Below, one piece after another: positions 1-8,599 of a stretch of 64,000 nt of DNA. The notes beneath the pieces are model-generated. The model was given only the letters and a program-made list of their open reading frames with translations, did no database searches and was not told where the DNA came from. The DNA comes from DZBG01 sp049241565 (GTDB lineage: Bacteria > Bdellovibrionota > Bacteriovoracia > Bacteriovoracales > Bacteriovoracaceae). The DNA lies in NCBI GenBank assembly GCA_049241565.1, contig JBMLQL010000050.1, forward strand, positions 155,485-219,484, written 5' to 3'. The translations under genes were made by a program, and so were the position numbers. Position 1 is the first letter of the stretch. Each line of letters begins with the position of its first letter.

Positions 1-233
1 TGATGATAACGAATTCCACCTTTACCTGGGCCAAGAGTCATATTGTGTTGAACACGATAACCTTCAAACACTTTTACTGTTCCATCATCCAATCTTATTG
101 GAACAGAAACTTGTAACGCTCTTTTTGGATACTTCAAACGTTCAAGAACGTTTGGATCCATCTTCATAATCGCAGCAGCTTCTTCTAATTGTGCGAAAGC
201 ATCTTGAAAAAACGGACTCTCGAAGAGACTCAT
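1..233 (-). CDS. gdhA: Glutamate dehydrogenase, N-terminal part (cut by window edge)
   Basis: Reading the minus strand from the ATG at 231-233 gives about 77 residues before the window ends. They finish in the segment GYRVQHNMTLGPGKGGIRYH, the substrate-binding signature of hexameric Glu/Leu/Phe/Val dehydrogenases; the QHN and GPxKGG pattern fits glutamate rather than leucine dehydrogenase. The enzyme interconverts glutamate and 2-oxoglutarate plus ammonia with NAD(P). A GGAG lies just upstream of the ATG. The catalytic core and Rossmann domain lie outside the window, so coenzyme preference cannot be judged. Confidence 0.85.
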   Translation of the reverse strand, partial: MSLFESPFFQDAFAQLEEAAAIMKMDPNVLERLKYPKRALQVSVPIRLDDGTVKVFEGYRVQHNMTLGPGKGGIRYH

Positions 234-313
234 GATAACTCCAGTGTAGGGTTAGAAATTAAGTGGCCCTAGTCTAACGCTGGAGTGATTTTCCGGCCAG
301 TGGAAAGGCCGGA

Positions 314-1180
314 TTAGAATTCTTTATTGTATAGCAGCATGATGGTTTCGTCGTTAGAACGGGTTCCGTCCTCAACATCTGGGTTTTTAGTGGCCGTCAG
401 ACGGGCATAGAGGTGATCTGTAATGCGCTGGTCAACAGATGAAATATACTGACCAGACTGAGTATAGTAGTTGGCCATTAAACGAAGGCCAATACTCTCA
501 AACGTCTTTTGAGCATTCATTTCAGTTTCACCATTAGCACTAATCCAAGCACGGACATAAGCGATTGGACCTCTAAAACCAACAATCACAAGACCTTGAT
601 CTACTCGAGGTTGAAAAATAAATTTCGTCTTTTTCCACACACTCACTTCTTTAGTCTTAAGAGCATCTGGAAGCTCTTGGCCAGAAAGTGTTTTCTTAGA
701 AGTGGCATTGAATCCAGACTCGAGACGGTCAATACTATCGATCTCATCTGAAGCTCGCCACTCGCGGTACCACTCTTTTGGTTGATCTTTAAGAGGCTGC
801 TCACCTCTACGACGAAGGTAGCGCATATAATTACTTTTAAAATATTCCCATTTCTCATCTGGTGTCGGCACGAAATAAGCCGATCCCTGAAGAGTTGAGT
901 CCATCCCATAGGTATCAGCAAATTGCTGGTTATTATTCCAAATATTAATTTGGTTACGGAACTCGCGAATACGAATATCTTTATCGGCTTTTACAAAACG
1001 ATCGTAGAGAGTCACTTCATTCTCAATAGGACGAACAATAACATCTTCATCAGGTGTATATGAAGCCGGGGCCCTTGATAAGAGCTGTGCCTGACATGGA
1101 AGAGAGCTCAGGATAATCAGTGCGGGAAGGCACTGCCTGAGTTTTCTACACTTTTGAAATACTGTTAAAATAATAGTCAT
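314..1180 (-). CDS. Secreted protein of unknown function
   Basis: About 288 residues. The N-terminus has basic residues followed by a hydrophobic stretch (PALIILSSLP) and a likely signal-peptidase site near CQAQ, so it is probably exported. The mature part is polar and rich in Arg, Glu and aromatic residues, with no motif I recognise. A GTG at 1201 preceded by GAGGGG is an alternative start adding seven residues; the ATG at 1180 gives a more normal signal peptide. It follows gdhA on the same strand but is separated from it by 80 bases. Confidence 0.65.
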   Translation of the reverse strand: MTIILTVFQKCRKLRQCLPALIILSSLPCQAQLLSRAPASYTPDEDVIVRPIENEVTLYDRFVKADKDIRIREFRNQINIWNNNQQFADTYGMDSTLQGSAYFVPTPDEKWEYFKSNYMRYLRRRGEQPLKDQPKEWYREWRASDEIDSIDRLESGFNATSKKTLSGQELPDALKTKEVSVWKKTKFIFQPRVDQGLVIVGFRGPIAYVRAWISANGETEMNAQKTFESIGLRLMANYYTQSGQYISSVDQRITDHLYARLTATKNPDVEDGTRSNDETIMLLYNKEF

Positions 1181-1274
1181 TACCCTGTTCCCCTGTGTCA
1201 CCTAACCCCTCAATTTTATTGTCCTTCCTGGTCTAAAAATAAGTGGTCTTTCCCCTATATAGGCAAGGGGCATG

Positions 1275-1330
1275 CCAAAAGGTGCCAGCTACCTTTTGGA
1301 CTTAGGTGAGGTGTCTAGTTTCTAGTCACC
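1275..1330. repeat. REP-like palindrome (copy 1) with CTAG-TTT-CTAG module
   Basis: CCAAAAGGT (1275-1283) and ACCTTTTGG (1291-1299) form a perfect 9-bp inverted repeat around a 7-nt loop. A second imperfect stem, GGTGA/TCACC, encloses TCTAGTTTCTAG (1314-1325). The same two modules, CCAAAAGGTGCCAG and TCTAGTTTCTAG, recur in the same order at 63948-63980. The arrangement resembles dispersed REP elements mobilised by RAYT transposases, but no RAYT gene is visible here. Confidence 0.5.
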
Positions 1331-1435
1331 ACCAGTAAAGTTTACAGATGAGTGTATGGAAATTTTCTCGATTCCTGTATTTTCTAATCACTAAATAAAC
1401 CTAGGACATCATTTTAAAACTTTAAGGAGCCATAA

Positions 1436-1861
1436 ATGAAACTTTCTACTCTTGTCATTATCGCCGCAATCTCACTTTCAAGTGTTTCTACTTTTGCAGC
1501 GACAGCGGGACTTCCGGCTACTGTAACTTGCGATGTCAATGCTCAAGGAAAAGGATTAGGGTTATATAAATCAGCTTCGATTGTTATCCATGAGGGAAAA
1601 AATGATAAAGAAGAGAGATCTATCATTCTTAAAAAAGATGGTGTCAGCAATGAAGTAGAGGTTTCAGTTGAGCTCTCTGGTGACACACTTGATATTGAAA
1701 TCTTTGGAATGGACTCAGAGGAAAATGACCTTCTAGAAGTAAAATCATCAATTCCTCTTACTAGAGGAGACAGTAGCTTAACTAGCTACGTACCAAATAA
1801 GTTTATTGATCAAGAAGGGACACTGCTACTACATGTTTCTATTGATTGCACTGTTGAATAA
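1436..1861 (+). CDS. Small secreted protein
   Basis: 141 residues. The start follows AAGGAG with ideal spacing. There is a clear signal peptide (MKLSTLVIIAAISLSSVSTFAA) with cleavage probably after FAA. The mature part is beta-rich in appearance and acidic, with only two cysteines (near residues 32 and 138) that could form one disulfide. A GC-rich hairpin terminator follows directly, so it is probably transcribed alone. No family recognised. Confidence 0.75.
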   Translation: MKLSTLVIIAAISLSSVSTFAATAGLPATVTCDVNAQGKGLGLYKSASIVIHEGKNDKEERSIILKKDGVSNEVEVSVELSGDTLDIEIFGMDSEENDLLEVKSSIPLTRGDSSLTSYVPNKFIDQEGTLLLHVSIDCTVE

Positions 1862-1870
1862 TTTATTTCC

Positions 1871-1900
1871 TTGGGGCCTCACCGTGGGCCCCAATCTTTT
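1871..1900 (+). terminator. Rho-independent terminator after the secreted-protein gene
   Basis: TTGGGGCC and GGCCCCAA pair around a short loop and are followed by TCTTTT, ten bases after the stop at 1861. Confidence 0.8.
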
Positions 1901-1977
1901 AGCAGAAGAGCTTTGTAAACAAAGTGATTTAATCCAGAAATAGTTTGTAAGATTAAAAATCATCCGATTTTTTTAAC

Positions 1978-2187
1978 CCTGATATTATTTAGGGATGACT
2001 AAATTTTTCGTTTTATTCACTCTTTTAATATTNNNNNNNNNNNNNNNNNNNNNNNNNNNNNNNNNNNNNNNNNNNNNNNNNNNNNNNNNNNNNNNNNNNN
2101 NNNNNNNNNNNNNNNNNNNNNNNNNNNNNNNNCCTGATATTATTTAGGGATGACTAAATTTTTCGTTTTATTCACTCTTTTAATATT
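1978..2187. other. Scaffold gap (100 N, 2033-2132) flanked by an exact 55-bp duplication
   Basis: Bases 1978-2032 and 2133-2187 are identical over 55 bases and abut the N run on either side. This is what a scaffolder produces when two contigs that actually overlap by a k-mer of 55 are joined with a default 100-N spacer. The likely true sequence has one copy and no gap. The left copy carries the same ATG and first codons as the gene starting at 2150; it is not a second gene. Confidence 0.85.
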
Positions 2188-2986
2188 CTCATCTTTTTCT
2201 TTAGCCTCAACAAAATCAACTTTTTGTTCTGAAAGAAAATCAGCTCCCGCCTTCCGAGAACTTTTAAGAAGACCAGCGAATTTACTCCCACTAAAAAATA
2301 CTGGTGGAATGCTTGGGCTCAAAACAGGGGTTTGTTGGTGGCATAGTCGCCTGCAAAGACGATTTAGTTATCTTGCTTATTTCAGACCAGATCTTCCAAG
2401 ACCATCACTCAAACAAGTTAAAAAAATTATTCGACTCATTAAGAGGAAAGAAAATATCGTGGTGATTCCTGGTTTTAAAAATCTTGATGAATTTGGCCGG
2501 GCCTATGGAAAAGAAATCCAGAAATCCCTTAATGCGTGGATGCTGGGAGATAGTGCTTTAAGACAAACATGGATTAAGGGACTGAAAAAGAAAAAAATTA
2601 AGACCCATCAAGAATTTCAAACCTATCTCGAGTCTCTTTACCGCGAGTTCAAATCAAATAATGGATTACTTTTTCAGATTCTAAATTTTAAAGGTGTTTC
2701 GGCCCATTCCTGGCTCATCACTGATATCCAAAAAGACAATCGAGGGGAATTCATTTTTGAGATAGTGGATAGCAATAGACCACAGTCACCTATACGATTC
2801 ATCCCCGATTTTATGAAACTGAATCCTGATATCTCGAAGACGATTCAATACACCTCGTATAATGAAGATGTGAATGCAAATCCTTATAAGCATCCGCTCT
2901 TTAAGTATGATGACTTTTTATCTCTTAGTTTTTTTCAGAAAGAAGAATTGAGACTTAAGATGGCCCTTAGTCATTACTGTAAATGA
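2150..2986 (+). CDS. Secreted protein with papain-like Cys/His/Asp pattern
   Basis: 278 residues with a signal peptide (MTKFFVLFTLLIFSSFSLAS). The motif GVCWWHS puts Cys62 before aromatic residues, GVSAHSW places His186 at the start of a hydrophobic strand, and EIVDSN gives Asp207/Asn209. The order Cys, His, Asp/Asn with these surroundings is that of clan CA (papain-like) peptidases or transglutaminase-like enzymes, but overall similarity to a named family is not evident. It would act in the periplasm or outside. The 5' end sits beside a scaffold gap whose flank repeats its first codons. It ends in a terminator shared with the convergent parB. Confidence 0.65.
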   Translation: MTKFFVLFTLLIFSSFSLASTKSTFCSERKSAPAFRELLRRPANLLPLKNTGGMLGLKTGVCWWHSRLQRRFSYLAYFRPDLPRPSLKQVKKIIRLIKRKENIVVIPGFKNLDEFGRAYGKEIQKSLNAWMLGDSALRQTWIKGLKKKKIKTHQEFQTYLESLYREFKSNNGLLFQILNFKGVSAHSWLITDIQKDNRGEFIFEIVDSNRPQSPIRFIPDFMKLNPDISKTIQYTSYNEDVNANPYKHPLFKYDDFLSLSFFQKEELRLKMALSHYCK

Positions 2987-3011
2987 AAAAGGCTCCCTAA
3001 GGAGCCTTTTT
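2986..3011. terminator. Bidirectional terminator between convergent genes
   Basis: AAAAAGGCTCC, loop CTAA, GGAGCCTTTTT forms a perfect 11-bp stem with A and T runs on both sides. It can stop transcription of the gene ending at 2986 and of parB ending at 3021. Confidence 0.9.
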
Positions 3012-3020
3012 ATCTTTAAA

Positions 3021-3851
3021 TTAACTTAAAAGTTGCTTCATCATATCCTCGGCTTTGTTTTTCATACGAGGATTTTTCATTTTTTTCTTAAGTTCTTTCA
3101 TCAACTTATCTACTGAATCTTCTTTTTTCTTTTCAGGCTTATCAACTTTGAAATGAGAAAGAAGGCGCTTAAGTTGAAGACGCTTTGTCATTGTTCCATC
3201 AAGAATTTTGCCCTTGATTTCATTCTTAAGTTCATTGCTCGGTAGTTCTGCCCATTCCAGAAGAACGTATTTCTCTGTATTGAATAGTTTTGCCGCTTCT
3301 TTAATTTGCTTTGGTAGTTTAGCAATACGAAGGCAACGGTGAACTTCTGATTTAGAAATACCAAGAGCTGCTGTGATTTTTCTCTCACTGGCATCAGTCA
3401 GTTTCTGGTACCCATAAATTGAGTCTGCTTGATCAATATAATGAAGGTCTTCGCGAGCTTGGTTTTCAGAGAACTGAATCGCCATTAGCTCTTCCGCTGT
3501 TTTATTCTCAAGAATAAAACATGGAGCTTCAGGTAAATTGATGAGGTTCATCGCGCGGAAACGTCTCTCACCACAGATAAGGACAAACTTGTTTCCTTCA
3601 CGGTGGAGAACAAGTGGCTGGATCAATCCATTCACTTTGATGTTTTCAGCAAGCTCATGAAGTGAATCATCATTAAACTTGGTACGAACCTGATCACGAA
3701 CAACGATATCTTTTAAAGAGATATTCGCCAGTTGCGCCCCTCTTAAAAGTTTTTGATCATTCATGCGTAAGATACGCTCATCAATTGATGTTGTGATGTC
3801 TTTGAAATTTCTTTCTTTCTTCGATACACGTGCCGCAAATTCCTTGGCCAT
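3021..3851 (-). CDS. parB: ParB/Spo0J-family partition protein
   Basis: 276 residues. The N-terminal ParB/sulfiredoxin-like domain (about residues 45-145) carries ICGERRFRAMN, the CTP-binding GERRxRA box, and SENQAREDL, matching the ENxxRxDL motif. A helix-turn-helix region follows (about 150-190, LGISKSEVHRCLRIAKL), then a Lys-rich tail. It would bind a centromere-like parS site and act with the ParA ATPase 37 bases upstream in the same operon. No canonical parS palindrome was seen nearby. Whether this is the main chromosomal pair or an accessory or plasmid-derived one cannot be told; no replication genes flank it. Confidence 0.9.
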   Translation of the reverse strand: MAKEFAARVSKKERNFKDITTSIDERILRMNDQKLLRGAQLANISLKDIVVRDQVRTKFNDDSLHELAENIKVNGLIQPLVLHREGNKFVLICGERRFRAMNLINLPEAPCFILENKTAEELMAIQFSENQAREDLHYIDQADSIYGYQKLTDASERKITAALGISKSEVHRCLRIAKLPKQIKEAAKLFNTEKYVLLEWAELPSNELKNEIKGKILDGTMTKRLQLKRLLSHFKVDKPEKKKEDSVDKLMKELKKKMKNPRMKNKAEDMMKQLLS

Positions 3852-3888
3852 GCAAACTCTCCCTATTCTATCGAAAAATATTGAATAA

Positions 3889-4665
3889 CTAGTTAAGACC
3901 TAATGAGTTCCAAAGATTTTCATAATCTTTTCGTCCCTTGGCCGACTGTCCAAACATGAAAACTGGTTTTTTCATGGCCACAGATTCTTGCATATCAACA
4001 AGGTTACGAATCATTGGAGTCACATTGAACGACTGAGAAAGCTCCTCAAGGCGTTGTCTTTCAATTTTTCTTCTTGGATTAACCATTGAAGGAATAATTG
4101 AAAACTCTAACGCAGGATTTTCAGTTTCTTTAATGATCTCAAACGTATCCATCAGCTCTTCAAGACCATCAATTGAGTAATCCTGAGCTTGTGTAGGAAT
4201 AAGAATAAGATTTGAGGCAACCAGTGACATGATCAATTCATCACCAAGCATTGGTGGAGTATCAATGACAACATAATCAAATTGCTCTTCAAGAGATTTA
4301 AGTCTGATTTTGAGAAGTCTTTCTTTTCGACCAGCATTTTTACGAACTTCTGATTCTGAAAGAATGAGGAGCTTAGCAAGATTGGCCATGTGACGAGAAG
4401 AAGGAATGAGTTTGATGTTAGAGTAGAAATCGGCTTTGCCTTCGACCTCAACAACCACATCTTCAACCCCAACATCCCCGATGAGCCATTCAGGAATTAA
4501 AGTTCTCTGGATGTTCACTCCAAGAGTTGAACTAAGATTGGCCTGTGAATCTAAGTCAATAGCGAGTACGCGATGACCAAGGTTAGCAAGATGACAAACC
4601 AGCTGAAAACACTGCATGGTTTTACCAACGCCGCCCTTATTATTACCTACCGTGATAATTTTCAT
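3889..4665 (-). CDS. parA: ParA-family partition ATPase
   Basis: 258 residues from the ATG at 4663-4665, chosen because GGAG lies five bases upstream and the Walker domain starts at once (MKIITVGNNKGGVGKT). An upstream in-frame start would add 40 unlike residues. The deviant Walker A motif KGGVGKT, DLDSQANLSS (Walker A') and YVVIDTPP (Walker B) identify the ParA/MinD/Soj family. It forms nucleoid-bound ATP dimers that move ParB-parS complexes. parB follows on the same strand, giving the usual parA-parB order. Confidence 0.92.
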   Translation of the reverse strand: MKIITVGNNKGGVGKTMQCFQLVCHLANLGHRVLAIDLDSQANLSSTLGVNIQRTLIPEWLIGDVGVEDVVVEVEGKADFYSNIKLIPSSRHMANLAKLLILSESEVRKNAGRKERLLKIRLKSLEEQFDYVVIDTPPMLGDELIMSLVASNLILIPTQAQDYSIDGLEELMDTFEIIKETENPALEFSIIPSMVNPRRKIERQRLEELSQSFNVTPMIRNLVDMQESVAMKKPVFMFGQSAKGRKDYENLWNSLGLN

Positions 4666-4843
4666 ATCTCCGTCCTCCCGACTGAGTGCCCCGTTAATTG
4701 GTCCTATTGCTTTAAGTCTAAAAAAGCTATCACGCTTCGTCAAAGGTCTAAGTGAATAAAAACAAAAACTTTCTGCGCCGAACAAGACTTGCCCCTACGG
4801 GCCTCTTAGGGTAAATTTCAGGCATCTTTACCGGAGACCGACA

Positions 4844-5956
4844 ATGATCGACATCTATGGGGACCTTGAGTCCGCAGAACATCTACCTAAAGTGACTGAA
4901 GAAGAACTCACTGATGAGCAGGTGAATCTTGAACTTGCTCAAATCCGTGCTGAACTAGGAAGCAGAGTTGTTGTTCTTGGACATCACTACCAACAAGACG
5001 ATGTGATCGCTCTGGCCGATATCACTGGGGACTCTCTGGAGCTTGCTAAAAAAGCAGCTCAGCTTACTGATCCTGAATATATTATTTTTTGTGGCGTGCA
5101 TTTCATGGCCGAAACAGCTGATATGCTCACTGACGATTCTAAAAAAGTTATTCTTCCCGATCTACGAGCGGGCTGCTCAATGGCCGATATGGCCAATCGT
5201 CGCGAGATCGATGTGGCCTGGAAATACCTGACTGATTCGACCAAGGATAAGATTGTTCCTATTACCTATATTAATTGCTCGGCGGCCCTTAAATCATTCG
5301 TGGGTGAGAACAATGGATCAATTTGTACTTCATCTAATGCTGAAAAAGTTATTACATGGGGTCTTTCTCAAGGTGAAAAACTTCTTTTCTTCCCTGATCA
5401 ACATTTAGGGCGGAATACCTGCTTCAAATTAGGTATCCCTCTTGAAGAGATGGTGGTCTATGATCCACGACAAAGATTTGGAGGACTGACTCCCGAGCAA
5501 ATTCAAAAAGCAAAAGTTATTCTCTGGTATGGTTTTTGTTCAGTTCATCAAGGTTTTACTAAAGAGCATATTCAAATGTGGAGACAAAAAGAACCAGACA
5601 GAACTCTTATCGTTCACCCTGAATGTAATTTTGAAGTCACTCAAGGCGCTGATCTTGCAGGATCAACTTCTTATATCATCAACCACATTAAAGCTGCTCC
5701 CGCTGGTTCAAAATTTGCGGTAGGAACAGAAATAAACTTAGTAAACAGATTGGCGAAGCAATTCCCTCATCTCGACATTGTGTCTCTCTCTCCCTATCAG
5801 TGTCTTTGTACGACAATGTATCGTATTCGACCTCGCTGGCTTCTAGAAAGTTTCCGGGCCATTAAACGCGGCGATGCTATTAATGTTATTAAAGTCGATG
5901 CACAGACGACAAAGTTTGCTCTCAAAGCACTAGAGCAGATGCTGAAAATTTCTTAG
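4844..5956 (+). CDS. nadA: Quinolinate synthase
   Basis: 370 residues. NadA condenses iminoaspartate with dihydroxyacetone phosphate to give quinolinate, the second step of de novo NAD synthesis, using a [4Fe-4S] cluster. Visible signatures are VLGHHYQQDDV, FCGVHFMAETADML, LRAGCSMAD with cluster ligand Cys111, WYGFCSVHQ with Cys232, and YQCLCTTMYRI with Cys320/Cys322. The start is supported by GGAG upstream. The next gene, a cysteine desulfurase ten bases downstream, probably supplies sulfur for the cluster. nadB and nadC are not in the window. Confidence 0.95.
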   Translation: MIDIYGDLESAEHLPKVTEEELTDEQVNLELAQIRAELGSRVVVLGHHYQQDDVIALADITGDSLELAKKAAQLTDPEYIIFCGVHFMAETADMLTDDSKKVILPDLRAGCSMADMANRREIDVAWKYLTDSTKDKIVPITYINCSAALKSFVGENNGSICTSSNAEKVITWGLSQGEKLLFFPDQHLGRNTCFKLGIPLEEMVVYDPRQRFGGLTPEQIQKAKVILWYGFCSVHQGFTKEHIQMWRQKEPDRTLIVHPECNFEVTQGADLAGSTSYIINHIKAAPAGSKFAVGTEINLVNRLAKQFPHLDIVSLSPYQCLCTTMYRIRPRWLLESFRAIKRGDAINVIKVDAQTTKFALKALEQMLKIS

Positions 5957-5965
5957 AGGTTAATC

Positions 5966-7126
5966 ATGATTTATGCTGATTATAATGGCTCAAGTCCTCT
6001 TATCCCTGAGGTTGTCCAATATTTAGAAAGGAGATTACGCTCACATCTTTTTGCCAACCCGAATGCAATTCATTCGATGGGACAAAAAATTAATACAGGT
6101 ATTGAAAAATGCCGTGAGATCATTGCAGAAGTAGTAGAGTGTCATCCTGATCAACTTATCTTCACATCCGGTTCATCTGAAGGAATCTCTACCGTTTTCC
6201 ATTCAGTGCTTAATCTTAAAGATGAAAAGAAGAAAAAGATTCTTATTTCTCCTATCGAACACTCAGCGGTGATCAATACTGCCCTCTACTATAAAGAGGA
6301 GTGGAATTATGAACTTCTCTTCACTCCAATTAATTCTCAAGGTGAAGTGGATTTCTCCCAAACTCAAGAGTTGATAAACAAGCATCAGCAGGACCTCGCT
6401 ATGATTTGTGTAATGAGTGCTAATAATGAAACGGGAGTGATCCAGCCCATTGATAAAATAGCAACTCTGGCCCAGAAATTAAATATTCCCTTTTTCTCTG
6501 ACACTACTCAGACTATTGGTAAACACGAATTTCATTTTGAAAAATCTGGAATTGATTATGGTGTTCTCAGCTCCCACAAATTAGGAGCACTTGTTGGCGC
6601 AGGATTTATTATTGCAAAAAATCCTGTCACTATTAAGCCCCTTGTTTTTGGCGGCGGACAAGAGCGTGGACTTCGCGGTGGAACACAAAACTATATTGCC
6701 ATTGAAACTATGGCCATTGCTCTTAAAGTTTTTGACGAGCAAAGAAGTTTACTCACCAAACTTAAATCAAGACGTGAATACTTTGAAACCCAACTCAAAG
6801 AATTATGTCCAGAAGTGGTGATATTTGGGGATAAGGCCCATCGTCTTGCAGGAACGACTCTTCTTTCATTCCCTGGGATTCACGGCCAGGCGGTCCAGAT
6901 TGAGCTTGAGTCACATGATATTTTTGCAACAACATCAGCTGCTTGCTCAGATAACCAACCAGAAACCTCAAAAGTTTTAAAAAGTATGAATGTCCCTGAT
7001 GATATTGGAAGGGGGGTGATTAGACTTTCATTGAGTTTAAATTCAAAAGATGAGGATTACTCGTCTATTTTAACTGCTCTTCTGTCTGCTTTTAAAAAAC
7101 TTACGAAAATACGAACTTCATTCTAA
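5966..7126 (+). CDS. Cysteine desulfurase (NifS/IscS-like), NadA-associated
   Basis: 386 residues, a normal length for class V PLP aminotransferase-fold desulfurases. The PLP lysine is Lys205 in LSSHKLGALVGAGF, and ETGVIQP and GGGQERGLRGGT are typical. The persulfide-forming cysteine is Cys327 in TTSAACSDN. It starts ten bases after nadA with AGAGG upstream, so the two are cotranscribed. Dedicated desulfurases next to nadA are known in several bacteria, where they help build the NadA [4Fe-4S] cluster. The 3' end overlaps the convergent PLD gene by nine bases. Confidence 0.92.
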   Translation: MIYADYNGSSPLIPEVVQYLERRLRSHLFANPNAIHSMGQKINTGIEKCREIIAEVVECHPDQLIFTSGSSEGISTVFHSVLNLKDEKKKKILISPIEHSAVINTALYYKEEWNYELLFTPINSQGEVDFSQTQELINKHQQDLAMICVMSANNETGVIQPIDKIATLAQKLNIPFFSDTTQTIGKHEFHFEKSGIDYGVLSSHKLGALVGAGFIIAKNPVTIKPLVFGGGQERGLRGGTQNYIAIETMAIALKVFDEQRSLLTKLKSRREYFETQLKELCPEVVIFGDKAHRLAGTTLLSFPGIHGQAVQIELESHDIFATTSAACSDNQPETSKVLKSMNVPDDIGRGVIRLSLSLNSKDEDYSSILTALLSAFKKLTKIRTSF

Positions 7127-8599
7127 AAGACTGGACATCAATTTGATGGCCTTTGGGTCTTTAGTAAAGAATCCTATTTCAGTTGGATTCTTAAGTCCTG
7201 TGTCTGTAAAATTGGCAGAAGTGATAAAAGCTTCCCCTCCGTCTCTGATAATAAATTTACTATGGGTTTCAACTTTTTCTCGATTCTCGACTAAAAGCTC
7301 AATTCCTAGATTTATAATTTTCTTCTTGAGCTGCACGGAAACATCCATCCCTATACGAAGTCTGATCGGAATTTTTTTGAATCTCATTTCTTCCAAAAGA
7401 TCAAGAAAAACACCTTCTTTGAATACGTGTGTATGAATTTCTATCTTTTCTTTGGCCGCAAGCATCCAACTTCTAAGTTCACTTAAAACATCCGTAGATT
7501 CAAATGAGATTACTGAGCGCTGAAAATCTATTTTTTTTTCCGAAAGATTTTCACAAGCTGCCTGGACTAAGGCCATCTCCCGTTTTCTTAACCTCTTACC
7601 ATGATTTCTTTCCTCAATAAGACATCGACTCCATTTGACTTCCTCTTGGCATAATCTCTTTTTGTATTTACTCAGCTCATAGAGAATGTTCAAAACACTA
7701 TTTTTTTCAGTCGTTATAAATCCAATATCATGCAATACAGTGTGATCCTGGACTTTAAACCAATTTGGTGAAATCCAAATAAGCTGATCCGGATTTGAAT
7801 TCGCAGAATCTAAAAATAGCACTCCTTTGAAGTGGAAACTATAAGGCCGAGATGGAGTTCTCGGGACAAGATTAAACTGAATTTCTGGTCTTAGTTTTTC
7901 TGCAATTGGAATAAACCCTTCCTTCATTGAGTTGAGCTGATGATCTAAGTAAACTTCTATTTTAATATTCTTAGAAGCAGCTATTTCTTTTAATTCTTCT
8001 AATGAATGAAATGATGCTGTCATTCCTGCAATAATGATTCTTTTATAATCCTTTTCTTTTGCTATTTTTAGAGTCTGAGAAACAATATCGCTCTCAGGCA
8101 TTTTCCACCATATTGTTTTTGATGGACTTAACGGCGCGACATCTGAAAATTTTATTTCCTTAGATAATAAATCTACATTTACGGGAACATGACATGATGA
8201 TTTGGATTTGAATTTCTTCTTGATCCATTTATCAAAAAGATGTGGTGTACTCATGATATATGGCCATCTGATTTGGCAAGAGGGACGATTCAAACATTCA
8301 CTGTAGAACCTATTCTTTGCCCCACCCACCATGCGTCCCATACGCCATTTATTGGCCCCAACAAGAAGAGAAATAGAAGAAAAACTTAGTTTATTACTTA
8401 TTCTATTAATATGTCCCGTACAAGAGTATGTTGGATCAATATAACTAGGTGGAGTGTAATTAAAATCAACTAATTCAATTCTCTCTTCTGAATCTTCATA
8501 AAAAAGTTGAGAGATCTCCCCATCAGAGTAGCAAACGACACCTGCTTTTGCAGATGCTATTATTAAAACGGAGAAGAAAACTATTTTAACAAAAACCAT
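7118..8599 (-). CDS. Exported phospholipase-D-fold (HKD) protein, third gene of the RT operon
   Basis: 493 residues with a signal peptide (VFFSVLIIASAKAG). Two HKD-type motifs are present: a divergent one, FHFKGVLFLDSANSN (His256, Lys258), and a clearer C-terminal one, THSKFIIRDGGEAF (His446, Lys448, Asp453), followed by SANFTDTGL and Glu474. PLD-superfamily members include lipases, nucleases and cardiolipin synthases; the signal peptide argues for a periplasmic or outer-envelope site. There are several Cys in the N-terminal half. Its start overlaps the end of the membrane-protein gene by 19 bases, so the two are coupled. Substrate unknown. Confidence 0.75.
   Translation of the reverse strand: MVFVKIVFFSVLIIASAKAGVVCYSDGEISQLFYEDSEERIELVDFNYTPPSYIDPTYSCTGHINRISNKLSFSSISLLVGANKWRMGRMVGGAKNRFYSECLNRPSCQIRWPYIMSTPHLFDKWIKKKFKSKSSCHVPVNVDLLSKEIKFSDVAPLSPSKTIWWKMPESDIVSQTLKIAKEKDYKRIIIAGMTASFHSLEELKEIAASKNIKIEVYLDHQLNSMKEGFIPIAEKLRPEIQFNLVPRTPSRPYSFHFKGVLFLDSANSNPDQLIWISPNWFKVQDHTVLHDIGFITTEKNSVLNILYELSKYKKRLCQEEVKWSRCLIEERNHGKRLRKREMALVQAACENLSEKKIDFQRSVISFESTDVLSELRSWMLAAKEKIEIHTHVFKEGVFLDLLEEMRFKKIPIRLRIGMDVSVQLKKKIINLGIELLVENREKVETHSKFIIRDGGEAFITSANFTDTGLKNPTEIGFFTKDPKAIKLMSSLLE

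Noticed and set aside
1990..2032. Second copy of the gene start before the first gap
   Set aside because: It is the duplicated 55-bp contig end, not a separate gene.
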